Shown here: positions 45,267 to 55,647 of the stretch, one piece after another | How the letters are laid out: the number at the start of each line of letters is the position of its first letter | Numbering within the stretch: position 1 is the stretch's first letter | NCBI RefSeq assembly: GCF_900108945.1 | Contig: NZ_FNYE01000001.1 | Coordinates: forward strand, 1 to 64,000 | From: Paraburkholderia diazotrophica | GTDB lineage: Bacteria > Pseudomonadota > Gammaproteobacteria > Burkholderiales > Burkholderiaceae | Length of the DNA stretch: 64,000 nucleotides | Direction of reading: 5' to 3' | The notes under the pieces: generated by a model | What the model was told of the DNA's origin: nothing | Seen by the model: the letters and a program-made list of their open reading frames with translations, nothing else | Database searches by the model: none | Translations under genes and position numbers: made by a program

Positions 45267-45539
45267 TCAGAAGCACTCGAACACAACTTCGACACTCTGA
45301 TTGCCCGCGCTGCGCACGCCGTTCGTATGGATCTCGACGGTGTGCATCTGCATGTTCTGGTCGCGGCAATAGGCCTTCGCGTGCTTGAGCCCCGCGTTGC
45401 GGATGCTGTTCCACGATGCGAGGCTGGTGCGTCCGCGACTCGTGACCGAGAGATAGCCATTCTGCTTCTTGTCCACGCTCGATACCGCGGTGCAGGCCGC
45501 GAGCACGCCAATCCCGGCCAGCAGAATGCACTTCTTCAT
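45267..45539 (-). CDS. Small lipoprotein
   Basis: This 90-residue protein has a lipoprotein signal (MKKCILLAGIGVLAAC, lipobox LAAC with Cys16) and a mature part with two further cysteines (YCRDQNM, VFECF). It resembles the many small lipoproteins of beta-proteobacteria without assigned function. It is convergent with the NinX-like gene (18 bp apart); no clear terminator separates them. Confidence 0.75.
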   Translation of the reverse strand: MKKCILLAGIGVLAACTAVSSVDKKQNGYLSVTSRGRTSLASWNSIRNAGLKHAKAYCRDQNMQMHTVEIHTNGVRSAGNQSVEVVFECF

Positions 45540-46009
45540 AGTCCTCCCCTGGTTGGCGCATTGTGGCGGCCGATGCCCATAACAAGCAATCGAAAAAAGT
45601 CCTGGTCCGATTCACGGCGCCAATGCGGGCACGCATCGGACCATGTTATTGCATGTGCTTCCGATACCGGACGTGGCGGGCCAATTGCGTCTGGCAGGCC
45701 GCGAAAACATGAATTGAGTAAAGCTCAAGAATGCGAGATTCATGCTGATCCTCGTGGCTCGATCACTTCAAAACGACTCGCAGAAAATGGGCGATTATGC
45801 TATCCCTCACTTGACGCAAAAGATGAGATAGACTCAAATGAAGACGCAAATGTCCCGCCAGGGCCCGCAACGCGCAACCTGTATGCGATTCGACGTCCGG
45901 CATCGACATCTGCGAACTCGACGCGTTGTGCGGATCATCCGCGTCGCTTGCGGAGTAGCATGACATCGAGCGCATTGCCGCATGTATAAGCAACACTCAG
46001 GAGACACTG
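45540..46009. other. Spacer before acyl-CoA synthetase
   Basis: The 470 bp holds no supported gene. CTATCCCTCACTTGACGC (45800-45817) with GATGAGATAG nearby (45823-45832) forms an imperfect inverted repeat that may mark a regulated promoter. No further feature is clear. Confidence 0.45.
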
Positions 46010-47647
46010 ATGCTTCCCGCCGCTGACACCTACGACGGTCTCATCGCCGCATTCGAATGGCGCATTCCGCAGCAATACAACATCGGCGTCGACGCGTGCG
46101 ACAAGTGGGCTGACGGCAGCGGCCGTCTCGCGCTGATCTGCGAGACGCGCAAAGGGCAGGCGACGCGCTACACGTTCGACGAACTGAAGTCGCTGTCGGA
46201 CCGCTTCGCGAATGCGCTGCGGCGCAGTGGGGTGAAGAAGGGCGACCGCGTCGGCATCTTTCTCGCGCAATCGGTCGAGACGGCGATCGCGCATCTCGCC
46301 GTCTACAAGTGCGGAGCAATCGCGGTGCCGCTCTTCGCGCTGTTCGGGCCCGATGCGCTCCAATACCGCTTGTCGGATAGCGGCGCGGTCGCGCTCGTCA
46401 CGGACCTGAGCGGCGCGCAGAAGATCGCCTCGGTGCGCGCCGCATTGCCCGAACTGCGCGCGATCTTTTGCGTCCACGCCGAGCAAGCCGATCCCGCATC
46501 GCAGGTCGAATCGTTCTGGACCGCGCTCAACGAATCGCCGGCCGCGTTCAATGCAGAGGCGACCTCCGCGGACGATCCCGCCGTCATCATCTACACGTCC
46601 GGCACGACGGGCAAGCCGAAGGGCGCGCTGCACGCGCATCGCGTGCTGCTCGGCCATCTGCCCGGCGTGGAGATGCCGCAAGCGTTTTTCCCCGCCGATG
46701 CGCGGCTGATGTGGACACCCGCCGACTGGGCATGGATCGGCGGTCTGTTCGATGTTCTGCTGCCCGCATGGCATCACGGCGTGGCCGTGCTCGCGCGGCG
46801 CTTCGAGAAGTTCGATGGCGAAGCGGCCTTCGATCTGATGCAGCGATATGCCGTTACGCACACGTTCTTGCCGCCGACCGCGTTGAAGATGATGCGCGCC
46901 GTCGAGCATCCGGAGCGATGGAAGCTTTCGCTGCGCGCAGTCGCGAGCGGCGGCGAGTCGCTCGGCGCGGAGCTGATCGACTGGGGGCGGCGTGCGCTCG
47001 GCGTGACGATCAACGAATTCTATGGCCAGACGGAGTGCAACGTCGTGGTGTCGTCGTGCGCGACGCTGTTCGAGCCGCGTCCCGGCTCGATCGGCAAGGT
47101 GGTGCCGGGGCATCGCGTCGCGATCGTCGACGATGCAGGGCAGACCGTCCCGCGCGGCGAGCCCGGCAATATCGCGATCCGCGCGCCGGACCCGGTGATG
47201 TTTCTCGGCTACTGGCGCAACGAGCCGGCCACGCGCGACAAGTTTCGCGGCGACTGGCTGCTGACGGGCGACATGGGTCTGATGGACGCGGACGGCTTCA
47301 TCCGTTTCGTCGGCCGCGACGACGACGTGATCACGAGCGCCGGCTACAGGATCGGTCCCGCGCCAATCGAAGACTGCCTGCTGCGTCATCCCGCCGTGCG
47401 GATGGCAGCTGTGGTCGGCGCGCCCGACGTGCAGCGCACCGAAATCGTCACCGCCTTCGTCGTGCTGAATCCCGGCTACGAACCCGGCGATCTGCTCGTG
47501 CGGACTTTGCAGGAGCACGTGAAGACGCATCTCGCCGCGCATGAGTATCCGCGTGCGATTCATTTCGTCGAAGCGCTGCCGATGACGGCGACGGGCAAAG
47601 TGATCCGCCGCGAACTGCGCGAGCGCGTTTCGCCGCCGCAGCGCTGA
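46010..47647 (+). CDS. Acyl-CoA synthetase (AMP-binding, medium-chain type)
   Basis: This 545-residue ANL-family enzyme has P-loop YTSGTTGKPKG (195-205), aromatic motif NEFYGQTECNVV, hinge TGDMGLMDADGFIRFVGRDD and the C-terminal Lys in MTATGKVIRRELRE. It activates carboxylic acids to CoA thioesters. It most resembles the acyl-CoA synthetases annotated as acsA/MACS rather than Acs proper. The chain length cannot be read. It is convergent with the Lrp gene. Confidence 0.9.
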   Translation: MLPAADTYDGLIAAFEWRIPQQYNIGVDACDKWADGSGRLALICETRKGQATRYTFDELKSLSDRFANALRRSGVKKGDRVGIFLAQSVETAIAHLAVYKCGAIAVPLFALFGPDALQYRLSDSGAVALVTDLSGAQKIASVRAALPELRAIFCVHAEQADPASQVESFWTALNESPAAFNAEATSADDPAVIIYTSGTTGKPKGALHAHRVLLGHLPGVEMPQAFFPADARLMWTPADWAWIGGLFDVLLPAWHHGVAVLARRFEKFDGEAAFDLMQRYAVTHTFLPPTALKMMRAVEHPERWKLSLRAVASGGESLGAELIDWGRRALGVTINEFYGQTECNVVVSSCATLFEPRPGSIGKVVPGHRVAIVDDAGQTVPRGEPGNIAIRAPDPVMFLGYWRNEPATRDKFRGDWLLTGDMGLMDADGFIRFVGRDDDVITSAGYRIGPAPIEDCLLRHPAVRMAAVVGAPDVQRTEIVTAFVVLNPGYEPGDLLVRTLQEHVKTHLAAHEYPRAIHFVEALPMTATGKVIRRELRERVSPPQR

Positions 47648-47689
47648 GCCCGTGCGCGCAAGCGGCGCGCGAGCGGATCTGAGCCTTCT

Positions 47690-48232
47690 TTAAGCCCATT
47701 CGCGCGGCACATCGTCATCCGCGGACAGCGTGAGGCCCGCGACGGGCAGCGGCAACGCCGTCTTGTAGCGCACCTGCTTGAGCGCGAAGCTCGAGCGGAT
47801 GTTCGACACGCCGGGAATCTTCGTGAGCCACTGCACGATGAAGCGTTCGAGGCTTTGCATGTCGGGCACGACGACGCGCAGCAGATAGTCGGCGTCGCCC
47901 GTCATCAGATAGCACTCCATCACCTCGGGCCGCTCGCCGACTTCCTGTTCGAAGCGGCGCAGCGCATCTTCGACCTGCTTTTCGAGGCTCACCTGAATGA
48001 ACACGTTAATGCGCAGCCCAAGCGCCCCGGCATCGAGCAGCGTGACCTGCTGACGAAAGAGCCCGAGCTTTTCAAGCGCGCGCACGCGGTTGAAGCACGG
48101 CGTCGGCGACAGGTTCACGGCACGCGCCAGCTCCGCGTTCGTGATGCGTGCGTTCTGCTGTAGCTGCTGGAGAATCGCGATGTCGATACGGTCGAGCCGC
48201 CTTGCGGTGGCGGATCTGGCTTCCGATGTCAT
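47690..48232 (-). CDS. Lrp/AsnC-family regulator (MdeR-like)
   Basis: This 180-residue protein has an N-terminal helix-turn-helix ([37 protein letters not shown]) and a C-terminal RAM/AsnC ligand domain ([20 protein letters not shown]). It is divergent from the E1 dehydrogenase gene across 174 bp. In Pseudomonas putida an Lrp-type regulator, MdeR, sits in the same layout with the E1 gene mdeB for methionine catabolism. The start at 48232 is fixed by the domain, and longer frames add only improbable residues. Confidence 0.9.
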   Translation of the reverse strand: MTSEARSATARRLDRIDIAILQQLQQNARITNAELARAVNLSPTPCFNRVRALEKLGLFRQQVTLLDAGALGLRINVFIQVSLEKQVEDALRRFEQEVGERPEVMECYLMTGDADYLLRVVVPDMQSLERFIVQWLTKIPGVSNIRSSFALKQVRYKTALPLPVAGLTLSADDDVPREWA

Positions 48233-48406
48233 AGTGTAAACATTCCATATGAAGCTGAATTTCAGGAATAAATACACTATCTGAAAGCGCGCGAGCAAGC
48301 AAAAGAGACGCACATTTTGTGACTGCATGGGTAAGCTGATCCGACGTTGCCAGGTCGTTTCGACATTCCGCCGCCTTTCACGTCTCTCTTCTGCCGGAGT
48401 CGCGCC

Positions 48407-51124
48407 ATGACCGATTTATCGAGCGGTGCTCAACCCGTTCAAGCCCTCACTCAAGCTCGCGTCGACAGCGACCCGCAGGAAACGGCCGAATGGCTCGCCG
48501 CGCTGGATGGCGTCGTTCAGCATGTCGGCATCGAGCGCGCGCAGTATCTGTTCGACCGGCTCGCCGCGCATGCGCTGTCGAACGGCATCGCGTCGGCGCG
48601 CGTGAGCGTCACGCCGTACGCGAATACGATTCCCGTCGATCAGCAGCCGCCTTATCCCGGCGATCTCGACACGGAAGAACGGCTCGCCGCCGCGTTGCGC
48701 TGGAATGCGCTGGCGATGGTCGTGCGCGCCAATCGCGCATACGGCGAACTGGGCGGTCATATCGCGAGCTATGCGTCGGCGGCCGATCTGTTCGAAGTCG
48801 GCTTCAATCATTTCTTTCGCGGCCCAGACGATGCGCGCGGCGGCGATCTCGTCTACTTCCAGCCGCATTCGTCGCCGGGCGTGTATGCGCGCGCGTTTCT
48901 CGAAGGCTTCCTGAGCGAGACGCATCTCGAGCATTACCGGCGCGAGATCGCCGGGCCGGGGCTGTGTTCGTATCCGCATCCATGGCTGATGCCGGACTTC
49001 TGGCAGTTCCCGACGGGCTCGATGGGCATCGGGCCCATCAACGCGATCTACCAGGCGCGCTTCATGCGCTACCTGCACAATCGCGGCCTGCTGAAGACGG
49101 AAGGCCGCAAGGTGTGGGGCTTTTTCGGCGACGGCGAGATGGACGAGCCTGAATCGATCGGCGCATTGTCGCTGGCCGCGCGCGAAGGGCTCGACAACCT
49201 CGTGTTCGTGATCAACTGCAATCTGCAGCGGCTCGATGGTCCCGTGCGCAGCAACGGCCGCATCATCGACGAACTCGAAGCGCAATTCACGGGCGCGGGC
49301 TGGAACGTGATCAAGGTGCTGTGGGGCTCGGACTGGGATGCCCTCTTCGCGCGCGATCGCACGGGCACGTTGCTGCGCGCGTTCGCGCATACCGTCGACG
49401 GCCAGTTCCAGACCTTCTCGGCCAACGACGGTGCCTACAACCGCGAACGCTTCTTTGGCCAGAACCCGGAGCTGGCCTCGCTCGCAGCGCATCTGAGCAA
49501 CGACGACATCGACCGCCTGCGGCGCGGCGGCCACGACGTGCGCAAGCTGCACGCAGCGTATGACCGCGCGTCGAAGCACAGCGGCCAGCCGACCGTGATT
49601 CTCGCGAAGACGATGAAGGGCTTCGGCATGGGCTCGATCGGCCAGGGGCGGATGACGACGCATCAGCAGAAGAAGCTCGACGTCGAGCAATTGAAGGCGT
49701 TTCGCGACCGCTTCCGTCTGCCGCTCTCCGATGACGACGTCGAGCAGCTCCGGTTCTACAAGCCAGCGGAAAAAAGCCCGGAAATGCAGTACCTGCATGC
49801 GCGCCGGGCTGCCTTGGGAGGCTATTTGCCCAGAAGGCGGAGAGCCGCATCGCAGACGCCGACCGTGCCTGCGATGCCGTCCTGGGGGCAATTCGCGCTG
49901 GACGCGAACGGCAAGGAGATGTCGACGACGATGGCGATCGTGCGGATGCTCGGCAGTCTGTTGAAGGACGCGTCGCTCGGGCCGCGCATCGTGCCCGTCG
50001 TCGCCGACGAGGCGCGCACGTTCGGCATGGCGAACCTGTTCCGCCAGGTCGGCATCTATTCGCCGCTCGGCCAGTTGTACGAGCCCGAAGACATGGGCTC
50101 GATGCTCTACTACCGCGAAGATACGCGCGGCCAGATACTCGAAGAGGGCATTTCGGAGGCGGGCGCGATATCGTCGTGGATCGCGGCGGCGACGTCGTAC
50201 AGCGTCCACGATCTCCCGATGCTGCCGTTCTACATCTACTACTCGATGTTCGGCTTCCAGCGCATCGGCGATCTGATCTGGGCCGCCGCCGACCAGCGCG
50301 CCCGCGGCTTTCTGATCGGCGCGACGGCGGGCCGCACGACGCTCGGCGGCGAAGGCTTGCAGCACCAGGACGGCACGAGCCATCTGGCGGCATCGACGGT
50401 GCCGAACTGCCGCGCGTACGATCCCGCGTTCGCGTACGAGATCGCGATGATCGTCGACGAAGGCATGCGCGAGATGATCGAGCGTCAGCACGACGTGTTC
50501 TATTACCTCACGGTCACGAACGAAAACTACGCGCAGCCTTCATTGCCAGCCGCGCCCGTCGATGCGGTGCGCGACGGCGTGCTGAAGGGTATGTATCCGC
50601 TCGATGCCGTGGCGCTCGATACGGCGCAGGTTCAGTTGCTCGGCTCAGGCGCGATACTCGGCGAGGTGCAGGCGGCGGCGCGCATGCTGAAGGACGACTG
50701 GCAGATCGACGCGGCTGTGTGGAGCGTGACGAGCTTCACTGAACTGCATCGCGACGGCGTCGCATCGGAGCGCGCCGAGCGCCTGTTCGATGCCGATGCC
50801 GACGACGAGGCGCCTTATGTCACATCGGCGCTCGCCGTATCGCGCGGCCCCATCATCGCGGCAACCGATTATGTGCGCGCCGTGCCCGAGCTGATTCGCG
50901 CGTATGTGCCGCGCCGCTACGTGACGCTCGGCACGGACGGCTTCGGGCGCAGCGACACGCGCGCGGCCTTGCGCGCGTTCTTCGAGGTGGATCGGGTATC
51001 GATCGCGATCGCGGCGCTGAAATCGCTCGCCGACGACGGCGTTGTTTCGCGCGATACCGTGCGGCAGGCGCTTGGACGCTACGGCAGGCTCGACGCGGAT
51101 CGGCGCGTGCCGTGGGAAAAGTGA
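48407..51124 (+). CDS. mdeB: MdeB-like homodimeric E1 of a 2-oxoacid dehydrogenase
   Basis: This 905-residue AceE-type ThDP enzyme has the ThDP motif GDGEMDEPE (241-249) with a downstream Asn ([10 protein letters not shown]). Catalytic segments [20 protein letters not shown] and [14 protein letters not shown] are also visible. It belongs to the AceE group. The divergent Lrp gene and the lack of E2 and E3 partners suggest the MdeB-like 2-oxobutyrate enzyme rather than pyruvate AceE, but the methionine gamma-lyase mdeA is absent here. It must borrow E2/E3 from another complex. The start is ATG 48407 with a GGAG site. Specificity is inferred. Confidence 0.85.
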   Translation: MTDLSSGAQPVQALTQARVDSDPQETAEWLAALDGVVQHVGIERAQYLFDRLAAHALSNGIASARVSVTPYANTIPVDQQPPYPGDLDTEERLAAALRWNALAMVVRANRAYGELGGHIASYASAADLFEVGFNHFFRGPDDARGGDLVYFQPHSSPGVYARAFLEGFLSETHLEHYRREIAGPGLCSYPHPWLMPDFWQFPTGSMGIGPINAIYQARFMRYLHNRGLLKTEGRKVWGFFGDGEMDEPESIGALSLAAREGLDNLVFVINCNLQRLDGPVRSNGRIIDELEAQFTGAGWNVIKVLWGSDWDALFARDRTGTLLRAFAHTVDGQFQTFSANDGAYNRERFFGQNPELASLAAHLSNDDIDRLRRGGHDVRKLHAAYDRASKHSGQPTVILAKTMKGFGMGSIGQGRMTTHQQKKLDVEQLKAFRDRFRLPLSDDDVEQLRFYKPAEKSPEMQYLHARRAALGGYLPRRRRAASQTPTVPAMPSWGQFALDANGKEMSTTMAIVRMLGSLLKDASLGPRIVPVVADEARTFGMANLFRQVGIYSPLGQLYEPEDMGSMLYYREDTRGQILEEGISEAGAISSWIAAATSYSVHDLPMLPFYIYYSMFGFQRIGDLIWAAADQRARGFLIGATAGRTTLGGEGLQHQDGTSHLAASTVPNCRAYDPAFAYEIAMIVDEGMREMIERQHDVFYYLTVTNENYAQPSLPAAPVDAVRDGVLKGMYPLDAVALDTAQVQLLGSGAILGEVQAAARMLKDDWQIDAAVWSVTSFTELHRDGVASERAERLFDADADDEAPYVTSALAVSRGPIIAATDYVRAVPELIRAYVPRRYVTLGTDGFGRSDTRAALRAFFEVDRVSIAIAALKSLADDGVVSRDTVRQALGRYGRLDADRRVPWEK

Positions 51125-51161
51125 GCCGCCATTGCCGCGATTCGCGTAGCGGTTGCCTGGG

Positions 51162-51548
51162 TCACTGCTGCGGCACGAGCAGATTGGCGTCGCGCGCGAG
51201 CAGCCAGCGGCCGTCGATTTCCTTGCGCAGGATCGTCAGCGTGTTGCCGGCGCGGCGCATCGGCGGCGAGCCGTCCTTCGGCGTGATCGTCACTTCGAGA
51301 TGCGCGCGCAAGAACGCCCAGTCGCCGAGCACCTGAAGTTCGAGAATGTCGCTCTTGCCGTCGATGTCGATGTTCTTCTGTCCTTCGGATGCCGCCATGA
51401 ACGCGGCCTTGCCGAAAGGCTTCTGGCCCGCGACCATGAACACGGCGTCGTCCGTCATCAGGCTCAGCACGGTCGCCGTGTCGCCTGCCTTGCTGGCGGC
51501 GAGCCATGTGTCGATCAGCTGGCGGATTGCGCGCTCGTCGTCGGTCAT
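51162..51548 (-). CDS. SnoaL-like / SgcJ-EcaC family protein
   Basis: This 128-residue NTF2-fold protein opens with DDERAIRQLIDTWLAASKAG and has VLSLMTDDAVFMVAGQKPF and ends VLRKEIDGRWLLARD-like. It matches the SgcJ/EcaC family. Members are small enzymes or binding proteins with varied, mostly unknown roles. It lies between the E1 gene (convergent) and an EamA gene on the same strand. Confidence 0.83.
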   Translation of the reverse strand: MTDDERAIRQLIDTWLAASKAGDTATVLSLMTDDAVFMVAGQKPFGKAAFMAASEGQKNIDIDGKSDILELQVLGDWAFLRAHLEVTITPKDGSPPMRRAGNTLTILRKEIDGRWLLARDANLLVPQQ

Positions 51549-51620
51549 GATGCTGTCCTCGATGGTCGGAATGTGATCCGTCGATTGTAGACCGTCGATG
51601 CGAAGCGTCAGCGCAGCGCG

Positions 51621-52586
51621 TTATCTCGACGTGACGATTACGCCGACGCTCGCGCTCACGACGAACAGCGTCCCCGCGAGTTGCAGCGCCGTCATCGGCT
51701 GATGCAGCACGACGAAGCCCGCGAACGCGCCGATCGCCGGTTCGATGCTCATCAGAATGCCGAACGACGACGCGGGCATGTGCCGCAGCGCGATCATCTC
51801 CAGCGCGTAGGGCAGAAGCGGCACGAGCAGCGCGAGCCCGGCCGTTGCGGCCAATTGCGTCGATGCGATGTGCAGGCCGTGCTCAGCGAGCCCGAACGGC
51901 GTCGCGGCGAGCGCCGCCGCGATCAGCGATACCGACAGCCCTTCGAGCCCGTCGAAGAGCGCGCCCGTCTTCTTCATCAACACGATGTAGCTGCCCCAGC
52001 CGCACGCCGCGCCCGCCGCGAGCAGCATGCCGATCGGCTCGCCGACCCAGCCCGCGCGGTCATGCGCGAGCAGCAGCACGCCGGCGACGGCGAGCAGCGG
52101 CCATAGCAGCGCGCGCAGATGCCGCACGCCCAGCGTCGCGACGGTGAGCGGGCCGAGAAAATCGATCGCGACGGCAAGGCCAAGTGGAATGCGCTCGATC
52201 GCCGAGAAGAAGCACAACGTCATGCCCGCCATCGCAACGCCGAGCACGCCCGCCGCGATCCAGTGCGCGCGCGAGTAGCGGCGCAACCGAGGTCGCACGA
52301 CGAGCGCGAGAACAGCCGCCGCCCACGCGAGCCGCAACCAGGTCGTGCTGAATGCGCCGAATGCGTCCATCGTCGGCGCGGAAAGCGCGGCGCCGAATTG
52401 CACGCACGACATCGACAGCAAGCCGAGCAGCGCTGCCACGCCGACGTGGCGCTTCGGCGCGGCGGGCGTAGGTGCGGCGGTCTCTGGCGTGGCCGGCGCG
52501 GGTCCAGTCGGTGCGGGTCCGGTCGGTGCGCGAGACGAAGGCGACGCGTCCAATGCGGTGGGATCGGCGAACGAGGAATCTTTCAT
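51621..52586 (-). CDS. EamA-family transporter with Pro/Ala-rich N-terminus
   Basis: This 321-residue protein has ten helices in two EamA repeats (GLLSMSCVQFGAALSAPTMD, LAVAIDFLGPLTVATLGVRH). The layout fits RhtA-like threonine/homoserine exporters. The first 45 residues are a Pro/Ala/Thr-rich tail made partly from a repeated APTGP unit. The encoding DNA (about 52499-52530) shows a 15-bp direct repeat. It is divergent from a LysR gene, which likely controls it. Confidence 0.88.
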   Translation of the reverse strand: MKDSSFADPTALDASPSSRAPTGPAPTGPAPATPETAAPTPAAPKRHVGVAALLGLLSMSCVQFGAALSAPTMDAFGAFSTTWLRLAWAAAVLALVVRPRLRRYSRAHWIAAGVLGVAMAGMTLCFFSAIERIPLGLAVAIDFLGPLTVATLGVRHLRALLWPLLAVAGVLLLAHDRAGWVGEPIGMLLAAGAACGWGSYIVLMKKTGALFDGLEGLSVSLIAAALAATPFGLAEHGLHIASTQLAATAGLALLVPLLPYALEMIALRHMPASSFGILMSIEPAIGAFAGFVVLHQPMTALQLAGTLFVVSASVGVIVTSR

Positions 52587-52702
52587 GGGTTGTTTTCAAT
52601 GGGCGCGCAGTGCAATGGGCGCGCAGTGTGCATCGAAGGACAGAAGAACGACAGAACCCATCATATCGGCGAAATGAGCGTTAAGATAAGCTGATATTTC
52701 TT

Positions 52703-53620
52703 ATGCCACTATCACGGACGCTAATAGTGCGCGACTTCGACAACAGTCTTCTCAGAGCCTTCGTGACGGTCGCGGAGACGGGCGGCGTCAGTGCCGCCGC
52801 TGCGCGGCTCTCACGAACCCAGGCGGCCGTCAGCATGCAACTGCGCCGACTGGAGGACGACATCGGCCAGCGTCTGCTCGAGCGTTCGCCGCGCGGCGTG
52901 CGCCTGACGGAGGCGGGCCATCGGCTGCTGCCCTATGCGCACGCGATTCTCGGCGCGGGTGAAGATGCCCGCCGCGCGTTCGAAGCGGGCGATGTGGCAG
53001 GCACCGTGCGTCTCGGCATGCTCGAAGACGTCGCGGTGGGCCGTTTGCCGCGCGCGTTGCGGCGTTTCTCGGCGGCGCATCCGCAGGTCGCGCTGGAGAT
53101 CGTCGTCGATGCGAGCGCGGCGCTGTCGCAGCGCCTTGCCGATGGCGCGCTCGACGTGCTCGTCGGCGATCCGGCGATGGTCGATGCGACGCCGCTCGTC
53201 GCGTGGACTCAGCCGCTCTATTGGGTCGGCGCGCGCGGCTATGTGGCCGGGCGCGATGCGCCGCTGCCGCTCGTCGCCTTCGGCGGCACATGCCTGTGGC
53301 AGCAGCATGTGATGACGATCTTGCGGCGCGCGGGCATCGCGTGGCGCGTCGTCTGCACGAGCACGAGCCTGCCTGCCGTGCAGTCGGCCGTCGAAGCAGG
53401 GCTGGGCGTATCGGTGCTGCTCGAAGGCAATATCCGCTATGAATCGATGCGTGTGCTCGGCGCCGCCGACGGCTTGCCCGAGCCGCCCACTGCAGACCTC
53501 GGCCTTTTCACCCGGCACATGCCGGGCGCGCAGAGCGCCGCCGTCGATGCATTGCAGACCTTCCTTTGCGAAGAACTGGATATCGGCCTTATCGAGCGTT
53601 CATCGAAAGAGCGCCGTTAG
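52703..53620 (+). CDS. LysR-family regulator divergent from EamA gene
   Basis: This 305-residue regulator has its HTH in NSLLRAFVTVAETGGVSAAA-like codons (LSRTQAAVSMQLRRLEDDIG) and a PBP2 effector domain. It starts at ATG 52703. The 116-bp spacer to the divergent EamA exporter carries an AT-rich segment (TAAGATAAGCTGATATTTCT) likely to be the operator/promoter. Confidence 0.88.
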   Translation: MPLSRTLIVRDFDNSLLRAFVTVAETGGVSAAAARLSRTQAAVSMQLRRLEDDIGQRLLERSPRGVRLTEAGHRLLPYAHAILGAGEDARRAFEAGDVAGTVRLGMLEDVAVGRLPRALRRFSAAHPQVALEIVVDASAALSQRLADGALDVLVGDPAMVDATPLVAWTQPLYWVGARGYVAGRDAPLPLVAFGGTCLWQQHVMTILRRAGIAWRVVCTSTSLPAVQSAVEAGLGVSVLLEGNIRYESMRVLGAADGLPEPPTADLGLFTRHMPGAQSAAVDALQTFLCEELDIGLIERSSKERR

Positions 53621-53725
53621 CGCCGGAATGCGGCAGCGGATGCTATGCACGCATGGCTTGCGCGAAAAGCGACAGTTTGAGAGCGCGTGAAAGCTGTGAG
53701 GATTCCTCGTATGTCCAACGATGAA

Positions 53726-53744
53726 CAACGGTGAACAACCGTTG
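53726..53744. repeat. 7-bp inverted repeat after the LysR gene
   Basis: CAACGGT-GAACA-ACCGTTG forms a perfect hairpin without a T-run, about 105 bp past the LysR stop. It may be a weak terminator or an operator for the small gene downstream. Confidence 0.55.
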
Positions 53745-53907
53745 ACTTGCGGGCGTGTTGATCGTGTTGTCATATTGCCCGTTCATAGTCTGTCCGAGGG
53801 CCGCGATGGCTTGAGTGCGTGAGAGCCCGCTTCAGCACATATCAATTCGACACTGCCGCTACAGCATGACGAGGTGATCCGCGCGGACGGTGTGATCGGG
53901 GAAAGGC

Positions 53908-54111
53908 ATGAACCATCATCAGCTTGAGTCGGATCTCGAGCATCTCGAGCATGTCCTGGTGCGCATTTCCGGTGCGGAGCCCATTCCGCTTTCGTACTGG
54001 CGCAAGCGCGTCGATGACGTCAATGCGGCTGCGCGCATTCCTGCGCAGAAGTGCCGTGCGCAGAAGCTTCACGAAGCGTTGAATGCGCTGGAGTCCCGTA
54101 CGGGGACTTGA
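53908..54111 (+). CDS. Small hypothetical protein, 67 residues
   Basis: MNHHQLESDLEHLEHVLVRI leads into a basic second half (PLSYWRKRVDDVNAAARIPA), with no membrane helix. GGGGAAAGGC precedes the ATG. It looks like a real cytoplasmic protein of unknown function found in Burkholderia-type genomes; I cannot name a family. Confidence 0.6.
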   Translation: MNHHQLESDLEHLEHVLVRISGAEPIPLSYWRKRVDDVNAAARIPAQKCRAQKLHEALNALESRTGT

Positions 54112-54331
54112 GCGTTTGCCTGTTCCGCGATGCGTCGCCTGGGCGCTTTCGCTGGCATCCGCGTTAGCGCCTCCTCGCGCATTGCGGATGCTCCGAACAG
54201 GCAAGGACACCCACGAAAAGCAGCCGCAAGCGGCTGCCGGCAACTATTGCAAAAAGCGGCAAAAGCGGCGGCGCCGCGCACGATTTGCAGGCGCCTCGAT
54301 CAGCCGTTTGCCGGAACAAAGGCACGTGCGC

Positions 54332-54493
54332 TCAGCGTCTGATCACGCCCATCAGCAGCGTCACGAGGAAGATCACGATAAAAATAAAGAACAGCACCTT
54401 CGCGATTTCGGCAGCGCCGGCGGCGATACCGCCAAATCCGAAGATGGCCGCGATAATGGCAATGACGAAAAAGATGGCAGCGTATCGAAGCAT
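54332..54493 (-). CDS. DUF1328 small membrane protein
   Basis: This 53-residue protein starts [20 protein letters not shown] and ends [14 protein letters not shown]. The two short helices with a [12 protein letters not shown] turn are the DUF1328 signature. The family is widespread in proteobacteria with no known function; stress expression is reported for some relatives. The ATG at 54493 is the one that gives the conserved start. Confidence 0.88.
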   Translation of the reverse strand: MLRYAAIFFVIAIIAAIFGFGGIAAGAAEIAKVLFFIFIVIFLVTLLMGVIRR

Positions 54494-54666
54494 GGCAGTC
54501 TCCATCGTTGGATTGCTGGACAGGTCGATGCAGCGATCGACCGACACGCGGGAACCGCGTCGGCAGGCGCAGGCGCCGCCGTCACGGCATCGAGCAACGC
54601 CCGTGCCCATCATGCCATCATAGGAAGCCTGGTGGGCCCTATGCAATTTTCAGCAAGTGTCGGCTC

Positions 54667-55602
54667 ATGACAGCCAATTTTCTCGCCTCGATCGGAATTT
54701 CGTGGATCGTCATCGCTTGCGTGGTGGTGGCGATACTGCCGTTGTCGATTGCATGGCTGCGGCCCGCAATCACCGCGTGCAAGCAGGTTTCGTCGACGGG
54801 TATCGGGTCGGTCGCGTTCTTCTACGGCGCAAACGTGCAGGCCGAGCAGTTAGAGTCGTTCGATACTGTCGTGCTCGAACCCGACAGTGGATTCGATCCG
54901 TGCGCACACACGGCGCACTGTCCGAACTGGTATGCGTATGTGAGCGTCGGCGAGGTGACGAAGCAGCGCGCGTACTACGCGAAAATCCCGAAGGAGTGGT
55001 TTGCAGGCCGTAACGAAGCGTGGGTGTCGACGGTCGTCGACCAGACGGCGGCCGGCTGGCCCGGGTTCGTTGTCGACGAGATCATCGGGCCGCTGTGGGA
55101 GCGTGGCTATCGCGGCTTTTTCCTCGACACGCTCGACTCGTATGGGCTCGTCGCGAAGACGGATATGGAGCGGGCGCGGCAGCAGGCGGGATTGATCGCG
55201 GTGCTGCACGCATTGAAGGCGCGCTACCCGCAGGCACAGCTGATCCTGAATCGCGGCTTCGAGATCCTGCCGCATGTGCACGATCAGGTCGCGGCCGTTG
55301 CGTTCGAATCGCTGTTCGGCCGCTGGGACCAGGCGAACCAGCGCTATGACGACGTGCCTGACAACGACCGTGAATGGCTGCTCGACCAGGCGCGCACGAT
55401 ATGCGAGCGGTACAGGCTGCCCGTCATTTCAATCGATTATTGTCCGCCGGATGACGACGCACGCCGCTGCGAGATCGCGCTGAAGATCGCCGCGCTGGGC
55501 CTCGAGCCCTATGTAACGGACGGCGCGTTGCAGACGGTGGGCGTGGGCAGCGCGGCACTCGAAGACATCGCGCGGCCCACGAAGGTGACATTCAAACTTT
55601 GA
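54667..55602 (+). CDS. Membrane-anchored GH114-like (endo-alpha-1,4-polygalactosaminidase) protein
   Basis: This 311-residue protein has an N-terminal membrane anchor (IVIACVVVAILPLSIAWLRP) and a TM1410/GH114-type barrel. VAFFYGANVQAEQLESFDTV, YAYVSVGEVTKQRAYY, GFFLDTLDSYGLV and VISIDYCPPDDDARR all follow the family pattern. GH114 domains hydrolyse galactosaminogalactan and related polymers, and similar domains occur in Pel exopolysaccharide systems. No pel genes lie nearby, so its target polymer is unknown. Confidence 0.82.
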   Translation: MTANFLASIGISWIVIACVVVAILPLSIAWLRPAITACKQVSSTGIGSVAFFYGANVQAEQLESFDTVVLEPDSGFDPCAHTAHCPNWYAYVSVGEVTKQRAYYAKIPKEWFAGRNEAWVSTVVDQTAAGWPGFVVDEIIGPLWERGYRGFFLDTLDSYGLVAKTDMERARQQAGLIAVLHALKARYPQAQLILNRGFEILPHVHDQVAAVAFESLFGRWDQANQRYDDVPDNDREWLLDQARTICERYRLPVISIDYCPPDDDARRCEIALKIAALGLEPYVTDGALQTVGVGSAALEDIARPTKVTFKL

Positions 55603-55647
55603 AGAGCCGGCGCGACAATCGACGCAATCCGGCACACGTCAGCGGCC

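Noticed and set aside
48416..50491. A 691-codon frame on the minus strand inside the E1 gene
   Set aside because: It is the reverse shadow of a conserved E1 enzyme. High GC leaves long open frames on the opposite strand. It has no ribosome binding site or known domain.
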